From Aldehydirespirator sp965221185 (GTDB taxonomy: Bacteria; Actinomycetota; Acidimicrobiia; Acidimicrobiales; Aldehydirespiratoraceae), in assembly GCA_965221185.1 (NCBI GenBank), contig OZ244866.1, positions 1,922,001 to 1,986,000 of the forward strand: 64,000 bases of DNA, in the 5' to 3' direction. The number at the start of each line of letters is the position of its first letter. Position 1 is the first letter of the stretch. Below are positions 44,379-52,908 of this stretch, one piece after another. A model generated the notes under the pieces. The model searched no databases. It saw only the letters and a program-made list of their open reading frames with translations, and was not told where the DNA came from. The position numbers and the translations under genes are program-made.

Positions 44379-44640
44379 CACTGGCCTCCGCGCATCAGCA
44401 CGAGCCCGGCCCAGCCGGGGCCCGGCCCACAGGCCTCCGCACCGCCGCCGCGAGTCTACCCAGCAGACTGTCGCTGTCCCGCCAAGCCCCACTCTGCCGG
44501 GGCGCGACGGGGCCGGCCAGCCACCTTCGGTCACGTGACGAGGTCGATGCTGACCTCCCGGCTGGCGACACGCGGCCAGGGGGAGCGCGCGACGCGCGCG
44601 TCGAACGCGCTACAGATCGAACGAGGCACATCAACTCCGG

Positions 44641-45048
44641 TTGCTGGCCAGTAACGCGGCTGTACTCGCTACTGGCTTCGCCACAAGAGTGGGATTCGCC
44701 TCGTTGTATGCACTGGCAATCTCAGTCGCACTGATGTCTTCTCCATTGACGGGACTACTCGTGTGGGGAGCCTACGGGCTAGTTCGCACCGCATCCGTCG
44801 GACCAGTTACCAGGATTGTGCGGACTCGAAGCCCCCTGGATCTCTTCAGCTATCGAAGAGGTGCTGTACGTGTGGTCGGCACGATGACCACCGCAGTCTC
44901 GGTTCTCACTCTTAATCCTCTGATTGCTGCGTTTCTCGAAGTGTCTGTAGAAGATCTTGAGGCATACAACAGACGACGTATTCCAACATGGTATGATTCA
45001 AAGAGCAATTGTTTCAGGAGTATATGCCTGGAACTTCTTCCAAAATAG
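44641..45048 (+). CDS. Small membrane protein, unrecognised, in a low-GC island
   Basis: About 135 residues from a TTG start at 44641; the frame is open back to 44554 without ATG or GTG. Two hydrophobic stretches (VGFASLYALAISVALMSSPL and VVGTMTTAVSVLTLNPLIA) flank a basic loop (RIVRTRSPLDLFSYRRG). GC content is visibly lower than in neighbouring genes and codon use includes AGA, TTG and ATA-like codons. It could be the C-terminal part of a transferred gene whose 5' end is lost. I do not recognise the family. Confidence 0.4.
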   Translation: MLASNAAVLATGFATRVGFASLYALAISVALMSSPLTGLLVWGAYGLVRTASVGPVTRIVRTRSPLDLFSYRRGAVRVVGTMTTAVSVLTLNPLIAAFLEVSVEDLEAYNRRRIPTWYDSKSNCFRSICLELLPK

Positions 45049-45081
45049 TAACTGAAGTGACCCATGTTATCTCATTGAAGT

Positions 45082-45594
45082 CTACGACGCGGCGCCAACA
45101 ACCCAGACCATGATCTTGCCTGAATCGCAGTCAATAGCGCCCTTGCCCTTAAGGACTAGCTCACTGCGGGAGAGCACCATCTCAAAATGCCCGGTGTTGT
45201 CCTCACTGCGATATCCGTTAAGAGAGAAGTCCATAAGCTGCAGACTGTCTCCACTCGTGTGTTGTTGCGCCAGGTATGAGTCGAGACTGGAACGATCTTG
45301 GGCCTCTTCGCCGTGGCGGGTGACGGCGTCGTAGAACCACTGGAATCGATCTTCGGGCGCGAAGAAACGGTCGGCCAGACTGGCGTTATTCGAACCAACG
45401 GAGTAAGCCGAGAGGAACCTCTCAACGAGTTCCCGAGCACCATTGCGGCTGCATGCTCCCGTCGTGGCAGCGTCTTCGGAAGAAGCTACGGGAGTATCTT
45501 CCGAGATCCTAGCCGACATGGCGTCTTGTGCCGTTGAACACGACGCGCAGACGATGAGCCCCAGCAAGAGGATAGATGTGGGTCGTCTGTTCAC
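45082..45594 (-). CDS. Putative lipoprotein, NTF2-like
   Basis: About 170 residues. The start MNRRPTSILLLGLIVCASCS is a lipoprotein signal with an imperfect lipobox (CASC). The mature part, ARELVERFLSAYSVGSNNAS, FFAPEDRFQWFYDAV, SLDSYLAQQHTSGDSLQLMDF, and FEMVLSRSELVLKGKGAIDC, has the helix-and-sheet spacing of small NTF2-like domains; that assignment is my inference. Like its neighbour it has lower GC. It converges with the membrane ORF 33 bases away, and the two may have arrived together. Confidence 0.5.
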   Translation of the reverse strand: MNRRPTSILLLGLIVCASCSTAQDAMSARISEDTPVASSEDAATTGACSRNGARELVERFLSAYSVGSNNASLADRFFAPEDRFQWFYDAVTRHGEEAQDRSSLDSYLAQQHTSGDSLQLMDFSLNGYRSEDNTGHFEMVLSRSELVLKGKGAIDCDSGKIMVWVVGAAS

Positions 45595-45706
45595 TTGCGT
45601 CGTTTGTAATTCATCGATCTCGACAATAGCCTTCTTGGCCCGGGTCCTTCACGGGGTTTGGGAGCACGGAACCGTAGGCCGGCCGGGTGGCTAAGCCTAA
45701 TAGAGC

Positions 45707-46561
45707 CTACGGCGTGAGCAGGATGCGGGCCACCAGGTCTTGGCCGAAAGCGGTGACGATGGCCAGGTACATCAGGCCGGTGGCGGCCATCACCGCCGAG
45801 TACTCGCGCTCGCGCAGAGCGGCCCTCGCCACCGCCACGAGCACGAGCGTCATGGCTGTGCTGCTGACCCAGAACCAGCCGAGGAGGCCGTTGTAGCCGT
45901 CGTTGATGGTGCCGTTGAGCACCGAGACCATCCCTGTGGGCCACAGCATCACCACCGTCTCGGGAAGCCACAGCACTCCAGCGGCCCGCACCATCGCCAG
46001 CAGGGGCCCGCGGGCCAGACCGGGCTGCACCAAGTACCAGTGGCCCAGCAGCATGGCGCTGAGAACCGCTCCAGTGAACAGCGCCCCCACCAGTGTGCGG
46101 GCCACCGCCAACCCGGTCGGGCCTCCGGCCGCGAAGGCACCCAGCAGGACCGCGACCAGGCCCACTGCGGCCGCGGTCAGATCGAGCACGGGCGGAAACT
46201 CGGGCGCCTCGGCATCGAAGCGGGCCTCGGCCCTGTCGATGCCGGTCATCTCGGCCACCCGGGCTGATCGCCGCTCGACCACGGCCCGCTGACCCCTGGT
46301 GCCAGCCGACCTGCGGATCACCGACACCACGCCCGCGGTCAGTCCGGCACACACGAAGGCCACAGTGGCCACCTCGCGAGTCCAGGTCGGCTGGGCCGCG
46401 AACGCAACGACAAGCGAGCCCCCGGCCAGCGCCAGGAAGACCCCGCGCATCAGCCAGCCGTAGCCGAGCCCCACCTCGCGCCGGCGGGTGGTGACCCACA
46501 GGAAGAACCACCCGGCCGCGGCCCAGCCCACCAGCAGGGTGGCGACGTCGAGTTCGACCAT
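45707..46561 (-). CDS. Polytopic membrane protein, unknown function
   Basis: A 284-residue protein with about eight hydrophobic segments (ATLLVGWAAAGWFFLWV, VFLALAGGSLVVAFAAQP, VGLVAVLLGAFAAGG, and others), and GHWYLVQPGLARGPLLAMVRAAG and WFWVSSTAMTLVLVAVARAAL. A soluble loop (RGQRAVVERRSARVAEMTGIDRAEA) follows the third helix. I do not recognise the family. It is six bases downstream of lipBA and is probably the last gene of that operon. Confidence 0.6.
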   Translation of the reverse strand: MVELDVATLLVGWAAAGWFFLWVTTRRREVGLGYGWLMRGVFLALAGGSLVVAFAAQPTWTREVATVAFVCAGLTAGVVSVIRRSAGTRGQRAVVERRSARVAEMTGIDRAEARFDAEAPEFPPVLDLTAAAVGLVAVLLGAFAAGGPTGLAVARTLVGALFTGAVLSAMLLGHWYLVQPGLARGPLLAMVRAAGVLWLPETVVMLWPTGMVSVLNGTINDGYNGLLGWFWVSSTAMTLVLVAVARAALREREYSAVMAATGLMYLAIVTAFGQDLVARILLTP

Positions 46562-46566
46562 TCAGC

Positions 46567-48360
46567 CTAAGCTCGGACCGCGCCGGCGGAGGCCGCGGCG
46601 TCGGCGGCCCCGCGGGCGTGGTAGCTGGAGCGGGTCAGCGGCGAGGCCTCGACATGGCTGATGCCCATCGCCTCGCCGGTCCGCTTCCAGTCGTCGAACG
46701 CCTCCGGCGGCCACCAGCGCGCCACCGGGAGGTGGCGGGCGCTAGGCCGCAGGTACTGGCCGATGGTCACGATGTCGGTTCCCGCCGCGTGCAGATCCGC
46801 GAGGGTCTGCACCATCTCATCGTGGGTCTCGCCCATGCCCGCGATGATCGACGACTTGGTGATCAGCCCGGCCGCCTTGGCCCGGGACAGCACCGACAGG
46901 CTCCGGGCGTATCCCGCCGACGGGCGCACGGCCCGCTGCAGGCGGGCGACAGTCTCGATGTTGTGGTTCAAGACGTCGGGTCGGGCGTCGAACACCCGCT
47001 GCAGGGCGTCGGGATCCCCGCCGAGGTCGCTGATCAGGGTCTCGACCCGGGCGTCCGGAAGCCGGCGGCGCACCGCAGCCACCACCTCGGCCACCGCCGC
47101 CGCGCCTCCGTCCGCCAGATCGTCGCGGGCCACCATCGTCACGACCACATGGTCCAGGCCCATGCGGGCCGCGGCCTCGGCCACCCGCTCGGGCTCGGCT
47201 GGATCAACCGGTCCGGGCCGGCGGGTGTCGACCAGGCAGAATCCGCAGGCCCGGGTGCAGCGCTCCCCCAGGATCATGAAGGTGGCCGTGCCCTCGTTCC
47301 AGCACTCCGAGATGTTGGGGCAGCCGGCCTCCTCGCACACGGTCACCAGGTCGAGGTCCCGCAGCGTCGATCGGATCTCGCGGAACGTGGGCCCGGTGTT
47401 GAGCGGGACCCGCATCCACTCGGGCTTGCGCGACCGGTACGGCACGGAGTCCGCCTCGTCGCCGCCCTGCAGCCGGGCCTGCGCCATCCGGCCCAGCAGG
47501 CGGGGCGAGGTACCGTCGCCGACCGGGGCGCCGTCGCCATTCGAGCCGCTGGGGGCTGCAGCACCATCGCCATTCGAGCCGCTGGGGGCTGCAGCACCAT
47601 CGACCGGCATGGCCGCGGCGTGGGCCTGGAGAGTGAACTGGGCCATGTCGCCGGGCGCAGTGCGGAAGGCCACGTCGGCCCGATCGACACGCCCGTGAGG
47701 GGCCCACACCTCCGAGGCCCGGCTGGCAACGAGGTCCACGACCTCCCGCATCGAGACGTCGATGCCCTCGGCCGCGAGCGAGGTGACCCCCAGGCCGGTG
47801 ATCCCGCAGGGCACGATCCGACCGAACCAGCCGAGGTCGGGATCCACGTTGAGCGCGAACCCGTGCATGGACCGGGCCCGGGACAGCCTCACCCCGATGG
47901 CCGCGATCTTGCGCGGCCTCACCCCTTCGGGCTCGACCCACACACCGGTGTGGCGGTCGATGCGCCCAGCCGCGAGGCCCAGATCGGCCAGCACGCCGAT
48001 CAACAGCTGCTCCACACCGCCCACGTAGGCCGCGGTGTCGGCCATCCCGCCCCCGCGCCGGCCCGGCACGGTGAGAATGGGGTAGCCGACGAGCTGTCCC
48101 GGCCCGTGGTAGGTGACCTCGCCGCCCCGGTCGGTCTCCACCACCGAGCCGCCCAGCGCCTCGACATCGACCAGCAAGTGCTCCCGACGCCCGCGCCGGC
48201 CCAGCGTCACCACATGCGGGTGCTCCAGCAGCAGCAGGTGATCGTCGGCGGAATGGGAGTGGAGGCGGCGCTGGAGTGCCAAGGCGTCCTCGTAGGCAAC
48301 CCGGCCGAGCCAGCGGATCCGAAGGGTCGGGCCGGCGGAGGACTCCGGGACCGCGCTCAG
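46567..48360 (-). CDS. LipB-LipA fusion: octanoyltransferase joined to lipoyl synthase
   Basis: One continuous frame encodes both steps of lipoate assembly. The N-terminal part is LipB: LLLLEHPHVVTLGRRGRREH, TDRGGEVTYHGPGQLVGYPI, KIAAIGVRLSR (catalytic Lys) and MHGFALNVD, PCGITGLGVTSL (catalytic Cys). A linker of about 40 residues contains an 11-residue unit twice. The C-terminal part is LipA: CEEAGCPNISECW (auxiliary cluster), CTRACGFC (radical SAM cluster), TMVARDDLADGGA, and the terminal RSSYHA. No ATG, GTG or TTG precedes TTG 48282, which would truncate LipB; CTG 48360 overlaps the E2 stop (CTGA) and restores RIRWLGRVAYEDALALQRRL, so I place the start there. 597 residues. Confidence 0.85.
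   Translation of the reverse strand: MSAVPESSAGPTLRIRWLGRVAYEDALALQRRLHSHSADDHLLLLEHPHVVTLGRRGRREHLLVDVEALGGSVVETDRGGEVTYHGPGQLVGYPILTVPGRRGGGMADTAAYVGGVEQLLIGVLADLGLAAGRIDRHTGVWVEPEGVRPRKIAAIGVRLSRARSMHGFALNVDPDLGWFGRIVPCGITGLGVTSLAAEGIDVSMREVVDLVASRASEVWAPHGRVDRADVAFRTAPGDMAQFTLQAHAAAMPVDGAAAPSGSNGDGAAAPSGSNGDGAPVGDGTSPRLLGRMAQARLQGGDEADSVPYRSRKPEWMRVPLNTGPTFREIRSTLRDLDLVTVCEEAGCPNISECWNEGTATFMILGERCTRACGFCLVDTRRPGPVDPAEPERVAEAAARMGLDHVVVTMVARDDLADGGAAAVAEVVAAVRRRLPDARVETLISDLGGDPDALQRVFDARPDVLNHNIETVARLQRAVRPSAGYARSLSVLSRAKAAGLITKSSIIAGMGETHDEMVQTLADLHAAGTDIVTIGQYLRPSARHLPVARWWPPEAFDDWKRTGEAMGISHVEASPLTRSSYHARGAADAAASAGAVRA
47533..47598 (-). repeat. 33-bp tandem duplication in the lipBA linker
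   Basis: Two adjacent 33-base copies (47533-47565 and 47566-47598), differing at one base, encode GAAAPSGSNGD twice on the minus strand. The repeat lies in the flexible segment between the LipB and LipA domains and keeps the frame open. Confidence 0.95.
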
Positions 48361-49724
48361 CGGATCTCCGCCTCCCAGTCGCGGGTCTCGATGAGCTCCT
48401 TGACGTTGTGCAGGAACGCGGCCGCGTAGGCGCCATCGAAGGCCCGGTGGTCCCAGGCCATGGCCAGCACGCCCACGGAGTGGATGGCGATCGACTCGTT
48501 GCCGTAGTTATCGGTGACCACCACCGGCTTGCGGGTAACCCCGTCGGTGCTGAGGATGGCGACCTGGGGCTGGTTGATGATCGGGAACTGCATCATCGTG
48601 CCGTACTGCCCGGCGTTGGTCAGCGTGAACGTGCCCCCGGACAGGTCGTCGGGCGACAGCTTGCGACTGCGGGCCCGGTTGGCCAGATCAACGATGTCGC
48701 GGGCGATCTGGCGGAGGCGCTTGCCCTCCGCTGCCTGGATCACCGGCGCCAACAGCCCCTGGAAGTCGATGTCGACCGCTACGGCCAGGTTGACGCCGGC
48801 ATGCACTATCAACTCGTCATCGCCGAAGCTGGCATTGAGGTGCGGATAGTCGCGCAACGCGTCCACCACGGCCCGAGCGATGAACGGCAGGTAGGTGAGG
48901 CTGAAGCCCTCCTCCGCCTTCCAGGCCTGCTTCGACGCCCGCCGGACCTTCTCCACTCCCTCGTAGTCGACCTCGATGGCGGTAAGGACATGGGGCGACG
49001 TCTGCTTGGACATGACCATGTGATCCGCGGTTCGCCGCCGGATCCTGTTGAGCGGCACCACGCTGTCGCCGCTTCGTACCACCACCGCCGGCACCGATGC
49101 CGGCCGCCGCGAAGGGGCGGGTCTCGGCGATTCGGTAGCGGGGGACGGCTCTGGCGGCGGCGGAGCCTCAGCAGGGGCAGCGTCAGCAGGCGCGCCATCG
49201 GCAGCGTCAGCGGCGGCTGCTCCCCGGGCCCGGATGGCCTGTTCCACGTCGGAGCGGGTTATGCGGCCCCCCAGCCCGGTCCCTTCGATGGTGGCCGGGT
49301 CGATTCCGCTCTCCGCGATCAGCCGACGCACGACCGGGGACAGGACCATTCCCGCGCCCGCCGACTCGGAGATCTCCGACACAGCGGGTGCGGCAGGCGA
49401 CGCGGGAGCCGGCGGCGGCTCCGACGCTGGGGGCGCGGGGGGTGGTGGATCGGGGGCCGGAGCGGGCGCCGCGGGCGCCGGCTCGGCGGCTTCGGAGCCC
49501 ACGCGGGCCAGCACCTGGCCCACCTCCACCACGTCTCCCTCGTTGGCCAGGATCTCCGAGAGCACCCCAGCCACCGGCGAGGGAACCTCGGTGTCGACCT
49601 TGTCGGTGGACAACTCGAACAGCGCCTCGTCAAGGGCCACCTCGTCTCCCACCTGCTTGAACCACCGTGTGACGGTTCCCTCGGTGACCGTCTCTCCCAG
49701 CTGGGGCATCGTCACATCGACCAT
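48357..49724 (-). CDS. Dihydrolipoamide acyltransferase (E2) of a 2-oxoacid dehydrogenase
   Basis: A 455-residue E2. One lipoyl domain (VDVTMPQLGETVTEGTVTRW, lipoyl Lys in LSTDKVDTEVPSP), then a Pro/Ala linker, a peripheral-subunit-binding domain (VLSPVVRRLIAESGIDPATI), a second linker, and the catalytic acyltransferase domain ending AMAWDHRAFDGAYAAAFL with the HxxxDG active site. ATG 49724 begins the lipoyl domain exactly. In actinobacteria one E2 can serve both pyruvate and 2-oxoglutarate dehydrogenases, so naming it sucB or dlaT would be arbitrary; aceE is 8 kb away. It lies between lpdA and lipBA. Confidence 0.94.
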   Translation of the reverse strand: MVDVTMPQLGETVTEGTVTRWFKQVGDEVALDEALFELSTDKVDTEVPSPVAGVLSEILANEGDVVEVGQVLARVGSEAAEPAPAAPAPAPDPPPPAPPASEPPPAPASPAAPAVSEISESAGAGMVLSPVVRRLIAESGIDPATIEGTGLGGRITRSDVEQAIRARGAAAADAADGAPADAAPAEAPPPPEPSPATESPRPAPSRRPASVPAVVVRSGDSVVPLNRIRRRTADHMVMSKQTSPHVLTAIEVDYEGVEKVRRASKQAWKAEEGFSLTYLPFIARAVVDALRDYPHLNASFGDDELIVHAGVNLAVAVDIDFQGLLAPVIQAAEGKRLRQIARDIVDLANRARSRKLSPDDLSGGTFTLTNAGQYGTMMQFPIINQPQVAILSTDGVTRKPVVVTDNYGNESIAIHSVGVLAMAWDHRAFDGAYAAAFLHNVKELIETRDWEAEIR

Positions 49725-49744
49725 GGAGTACCTTCCTTGCGGAG

Positions 49745-51157
49745 TCAGGCGTGCAGCGAGCGCCCGGTCAGGGAGAGGGCAGCCTCGCCGAACAGCTCGC
49801 TCATGGTGGGATGGGGCTGGATCAGGCGGGCCACGTCGGTGACGGTCGCCTCCCAGTTGACCGCGAGATAGGCCTGCCCGAGCTGTTCGGTGACCCATGA
49901 GCCGGCCATGTGGACCCCGAGGATGCGGCCGCCGGTGCCATCGGACCGCCTCTCGGCGATCACCTTGACCAGGCCGTCGGTCTCGCCGAGGATCTGGGCC
50001 CGGCCGTTGCCCATGTACCGGTGCGACGACGTGACCACCTCGAATCCGGCGGCCGCCGCGCTCTGCTCCGTGTGCCCGGCGAAGGCCACCTCGGGATGGC
50101 AGTAGATGCACCAGGGCGTGCCGTGATAGTCGAGCGGTTCGGGATCCTCGCCACAGATGTCGGCGATGGCGAGCATGCCCTCGGCGAAGGCAGTGTGGGC
50201 GAGCTGCGGGGTGTCGACCATGTCGCCCACCGCCCACACCCCCGGCGCCGTCGTTCGGCATCGGGCGTCGACCTCGACGAATCCCCGCCCGTCGACCGCG
50301 ACTCCGGCCGCGTCCAGCCCCAGGCCCTCAGTGCGGGGCCGCCGCCCCACCGCCACCACCACCAGGTCGACGTCGGCCTGCTTGCCCTCCCCGAAGGAGA
50401 CGACCGTGCCGGTGCCGTCCGCACGGGGCTCGTGGCCGTGCACGGTCACACCGGTGTGCACCCCGATGCCCCGCTTGCGGAACGAGCGGCGCACCACCTT
50501 GGCGACGTCGGTGTCGCACCCGGCGAGGATGGTGGGAAGCGCCTCCAGCACGGTCACGTCCACGCCCAGGTCGCCCATCATCGAAGCGAACTCGCAACCT
50601 ATGGCACCCCCTCCGATGACCGCCGCCGACGCGGGCAGTCGCTCCAGGAAGAACAGCTCGTCGGAGGTCACCACGATGCGGCCGTCCACCTCGAAGCCGC
50701 CGATCGTGCGGGGCGTCGACCCCGTAGCCAGGATGATCGACGGGGCGGACAGGGACATTGGGGGCTCACCGCCGTCGGGGACCACCTCAACCGCCCCGGG
50801 CCCGCTGAGGGAGCCGGAGCCGGAGTAGACGGTCACCTTGCGCTGGCCCAGAAGCCCAGAAAGGCCCGCGGTGAGCTGATCGATGACCCGCTGCTTGCGG
50901 CCCAGCACCGCCGACCAGTCGATTCCCGGCTCCGAGGCGGTCACGCCGAACTCCGCGGCCCCGGCCACGGTGCGATACACCGAAGCCGCCTCGAGCAGCT
51001 CCTTGGCCGGGATGCAGCCCACATGCAGGCACGTTCCCCCCACTCTGTAGTGCTCCACGACCGCCACATCGAGACCGGAGCTCGCGCCGTACAGGGCCGC
51101 GGCGTAGCCGCCCGGCCCCCCGCCGATGACGATCACGTCGTGGGTTGCGTCGCTCAC
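49745..51157 (-). CDS. lpdA: Dihydrolipoyl dehydrogenase (E3)
   Basis: A 470-residue flavoprotein that reoxidises dihydrolipoamide with NAD+. FAD site VIGGGPGGYAAALYGAS, redox disulfide GGTCLHVGCIPAKELLEAAS, NAD site AVIGGGAIGCEFASMMGDLG, GDMVDTPQLAHTAFAEG, and the C-terminal active-site His-Glu region LIQPHPTMSELFGEAAL. Complete length. It is 20 bases upstream of the E2 gene on the same strand, so the E3-E2-LipBA operon makes and lipoylates the complex. Confidence 0.96.
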   Translation of the reverse strand: MSDATHDVIVIGGGPGGYAAALYGASSGLDVAVVEHYRVGGTCLHVGCIPAKELLEAASVYRTVAGAAEFGVTASEPGIDWSAVLGRKQRVIDQLTAGLSGLLGQRKVTVYSGSGSLSGPGAVEVVPDGGEPPMSLSAPSIILATGSTPRTIGGFEVDGRIVVTSDELFFLERLPASAAVIGGGAIGCEFASMMGDLGVDVTVLEALPTILAGCDTDVAKVVRRSFRKRGIGVHTGVTVHGHEPRADGTGTVVSFGEGKQADVDLVVVAVGRRPRTEGLGLDAAGVAVDGRGFVEVDARCRTTAPGVWAVGDMVDTPQLAHTAFAEGMLAIADICGEDPEPLDYHGTPWCIYCHPEVAFAGHTEQSAAAAGFEVVTSSHRYMGNGRAQILGETDGLVKVIAERRSDGTGGRILGVHMAGSWVTEQLGQAYLAVNWEATVTDVARLIQPHPTMSELFGEAALSLTGRSLHA

Positions 51158-51202
51158 AGAGCCTCCCGGGTCGTCTGGTGACCCTACCGGAACATGAAAC
51201 TG

Positions 51203-51295
51203 TCAGAACCCGCCGATAAGCACTTGCGCGGTGAAGGCCAGCAGGATGGCCAGACCGCACAGCAGCGCGGTCACGATCAGCACTCGGGTGCTCAC
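51203..51295 (-). CDS. Possible 30-residue single-helix membrane microprotein
   Basis: GTG 51295 to TGA 51203 encodes VSTRVLIVTALLCGLAILLA followed by FTAQVLIGGF, almost entirely one membrane helix. It sits between the LapA-like gene and lpdA on the same strand; an in-frame stop lies 54 bases upstream, so it is not part of a longer frame. Small size alone means it could be chance in GC-rich DNA. Confidence 0.35.
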   Translation of the reverse strand: MSTRVLIVTALLCGLAILLAFTAQVLIGGF

Positions 51296-51343
51296 GCGGC
51301 GCGACCCGTCGCCGGATGCAGAGTCGACCGGGACGCCATCGGA

Positions 51344-51604
51344 TCAGCGCCGGCGGCGGCGCCTGCGCCGGAGGAATCCGAGCACCTCGTTGAGGACGGC
51401 GCCCGCGACCGCGGCCACGAGGATCACCACCCACAGAGGGCCGGACATATCGAAGACCAGCCACTCGAAGGCCACGTCGTCGCCGTTCTGGACGACGAAG
51501 AAGATCAGCCCCACCACCACCAGCACCGCGGCCACCAGTCCCGGCGAGATGGACAGCTTCTTGCCGTCTGGCTTGGCTTCTAAGGGCTTCGGCTCTTCGT
51601 TCAC
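51344..51604 (-). CDS. LapA/DUF1049-like small membrane protein
   Basis: About 86 residues from GTG 51604: a charged N-terminal tail, a helix LVAAVLVVVGLIFFVVQNGD with the typical QN turn, a short loop VAFEWLVFDM, a second helix LWVVILVAAVAGAVLNEVLGF and a run of eight arginines at the end. This is the LapA domain pattern (two helices separated by a V-F-F-V-x-Q-N turn). The arginine tail should face the cytoplasm. Function in actinobacteria is unknown. Confidence 0.75.
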   Translation of the reverse strand: MNEEPKPLEAKPDGKKLSISPGLVAAVLVVVGLIFFVVQNGDDVAFEWLVFDMSGPLWVVILVAAVAGAVLNEVLGFLRRRRRRRR

Positions 51605-51690
51605 TGCGCTTGCTCCCCGCTTCAGGGCGTGTCCGCCGGTCTGGGCTCGCTGGGCGTCCCGCAACGCCGCAGCGATGGTAGACCACAGCC

Positions 51691-52608
51691 ATGGAAAACC
51701 GTATGCGGATAGCGGTCACCGGCTCCACCGGCCTCATCGGCCAGGCCCTGGTCGAGGGCCTGGAGTCCAGAGGGCACGAGGCCGTGCGGGTCGTGAGACC
51801 GGGCGGCTCCCACGGATCGGGTCCGTCGACGTCAGTTGTGTGGGATCCGACCGCACCAGAGTTCGACGCCGGCGGGCTGGAGGGATTCGACGCCGTGGTC
51901 CACCTGGCCGGAGAGCCGATCGCGGCCCGGCGCTGGTCGCCGGACCAGAAGGCGCGCATCGCCGAGAGCCGCGTCCGGGGAACGGCCGTGTTGGCCCAGG
52001 CGCTGGCCCAGCTCTCGGAGCCGCCGGGGGTGCTGGTGTCGGCTTCGGCTATCGGCTACTACGGCGGCCGGGGCGACGAGCTCCTGGACGAGTCCTCCAG
52101 CGCGGGCCGCGACTTTCTGGCCGAGGTGTGCCGAGACTGGGAGACAGCCGCCGATCCGGCCCGGGCCGCGGGGATCCGGGTGGCGCATCCCCGCACCGGC
52201 GTGGTTCTCAGCCGATCCGGCGGAGCCCTGGCCGAGATGCTGCCGTTCTTCAGGCTCGGCATCGGCGGGCGCATCGGCGACGGCCGCCAATGGATGAGCT
52301 GGATCACCCTGCACGACGAGGTCGAGGCGCTGATGTGGCTGATCACCGCCGACGTGGAGGGCCCGGTCAACCTCACCGCCCCCGAGCCGGTCACCAACCG
52401 GGAGCTGACCGCGGCGCTGGGTCGAGCACTGCGCCGGCCCGCGGTGCTGCCCACGCCCAAGCCAGCGCTGTGGGCCAAGCTGGGTCGCGAACTCACCGAG
52501 GCCCTGCTCTACAGCAGCGCCCGGGTAACCCCCGCGGTGCTCCACCGCGGCGGCTTCCAGTTCACCCATCCCGACATAGCCACCGGCCTCGCCGCCGCGC
52601 TGGCCTAG
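51691..52608 (+). CDS. TIGR01777-family NAD(P)-dependent epimerase/SDR39U1-like
   Basis: A 305-residue extended SDR protein: MRIAVTGSTGLIGQALVEGL (NAD site), VVHLAGEPIAARRWSPDQK, VSASAIGYYGGRGDE with the YxxxK-type region in variant form, PFFRLGIGGRIGDGRQWMSW and TAPEPVTNRELTAALGRAL, then a C-terminal DUF1731-type segment ending HPDIATGLAAAL. Family members are of unknown substrate. A broken second copy of its 3' half is at 53561-55397. Confidence 0.92.
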   Translation: MENRMRIAVTGSTGLIGQALVEGLESRGHEAVRVVRPGGSHGSGPSTSVVWDPTAPEFDAGGLEGFDAVVHLAGEPIAARRWSPDQKARIAESRVRGTAVLAQALAQLSEPPGVLVSASAIGYYGGRGDELLDESSSAGRDFLAEVCRDWETAADPARAAGIRVAHPRTGVVLSRSGGALAEMLPFFRLGIGGRIGDGRQWMSWITLHDEVEALMWLITADVEGPVNLTAPEPVTNRELTAALGRALRRPAVLPTPKPALWAKLGRELTEALLYSSARVTPAVLHRGGFQFTHPDIATGLAAALA

Positions 52609-52683
52609 AGCGAGCACGGGCTCACTGGCACAGGCCGCATTCGTGATGTTGTCAGTTGGATGTATATTGATATGCTAGGTAAT

Positions 52684-52908
52684 ATGCGCAAGAGACATCT
52701 GATAATCTCTCTTCCCCCGGATCTAGCGGTCGAAGTCCAAGAGGCCGCCGAGGAGGACGGACAGAAAACGTCAGCGTGGCTGGCGGACGCTGCCCGCCGC
52801 CGCCTCAAGGCTCGCGGGCTCCGCGAGGTCGTAGCCGAGTACGAAGCCCTGCACGGCGCGTTCACCGAAGAGGAACTCGCCATCGCTCGCAAGAAGCTCG
52901 GGAAGTGA
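52684..52908 (+). CDS. VapB-like ribbon-helix-helix antitoxin
   Basis: A 74-residue protein starting at ATG 52684 after a weak AGG site. MRKRHLIISLPPDLAVEVQE is the RHH beta strand and first helix, followed by a charged tail (EEELAIARKKLGK) that normally wraps a PIN toxin. Its stop overlaps the GTG of the adjacent PIN-domain gene. The toxin is truncated, so this antitoxin is probably orphaned. Confidence 0.7.
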   Translation: MRKRHLIISLPPDLAVEVQEAAEEDGQKTSAWLADAARRRLKARGLREVVAEYEALHGAFTEEELAIARKKLGK

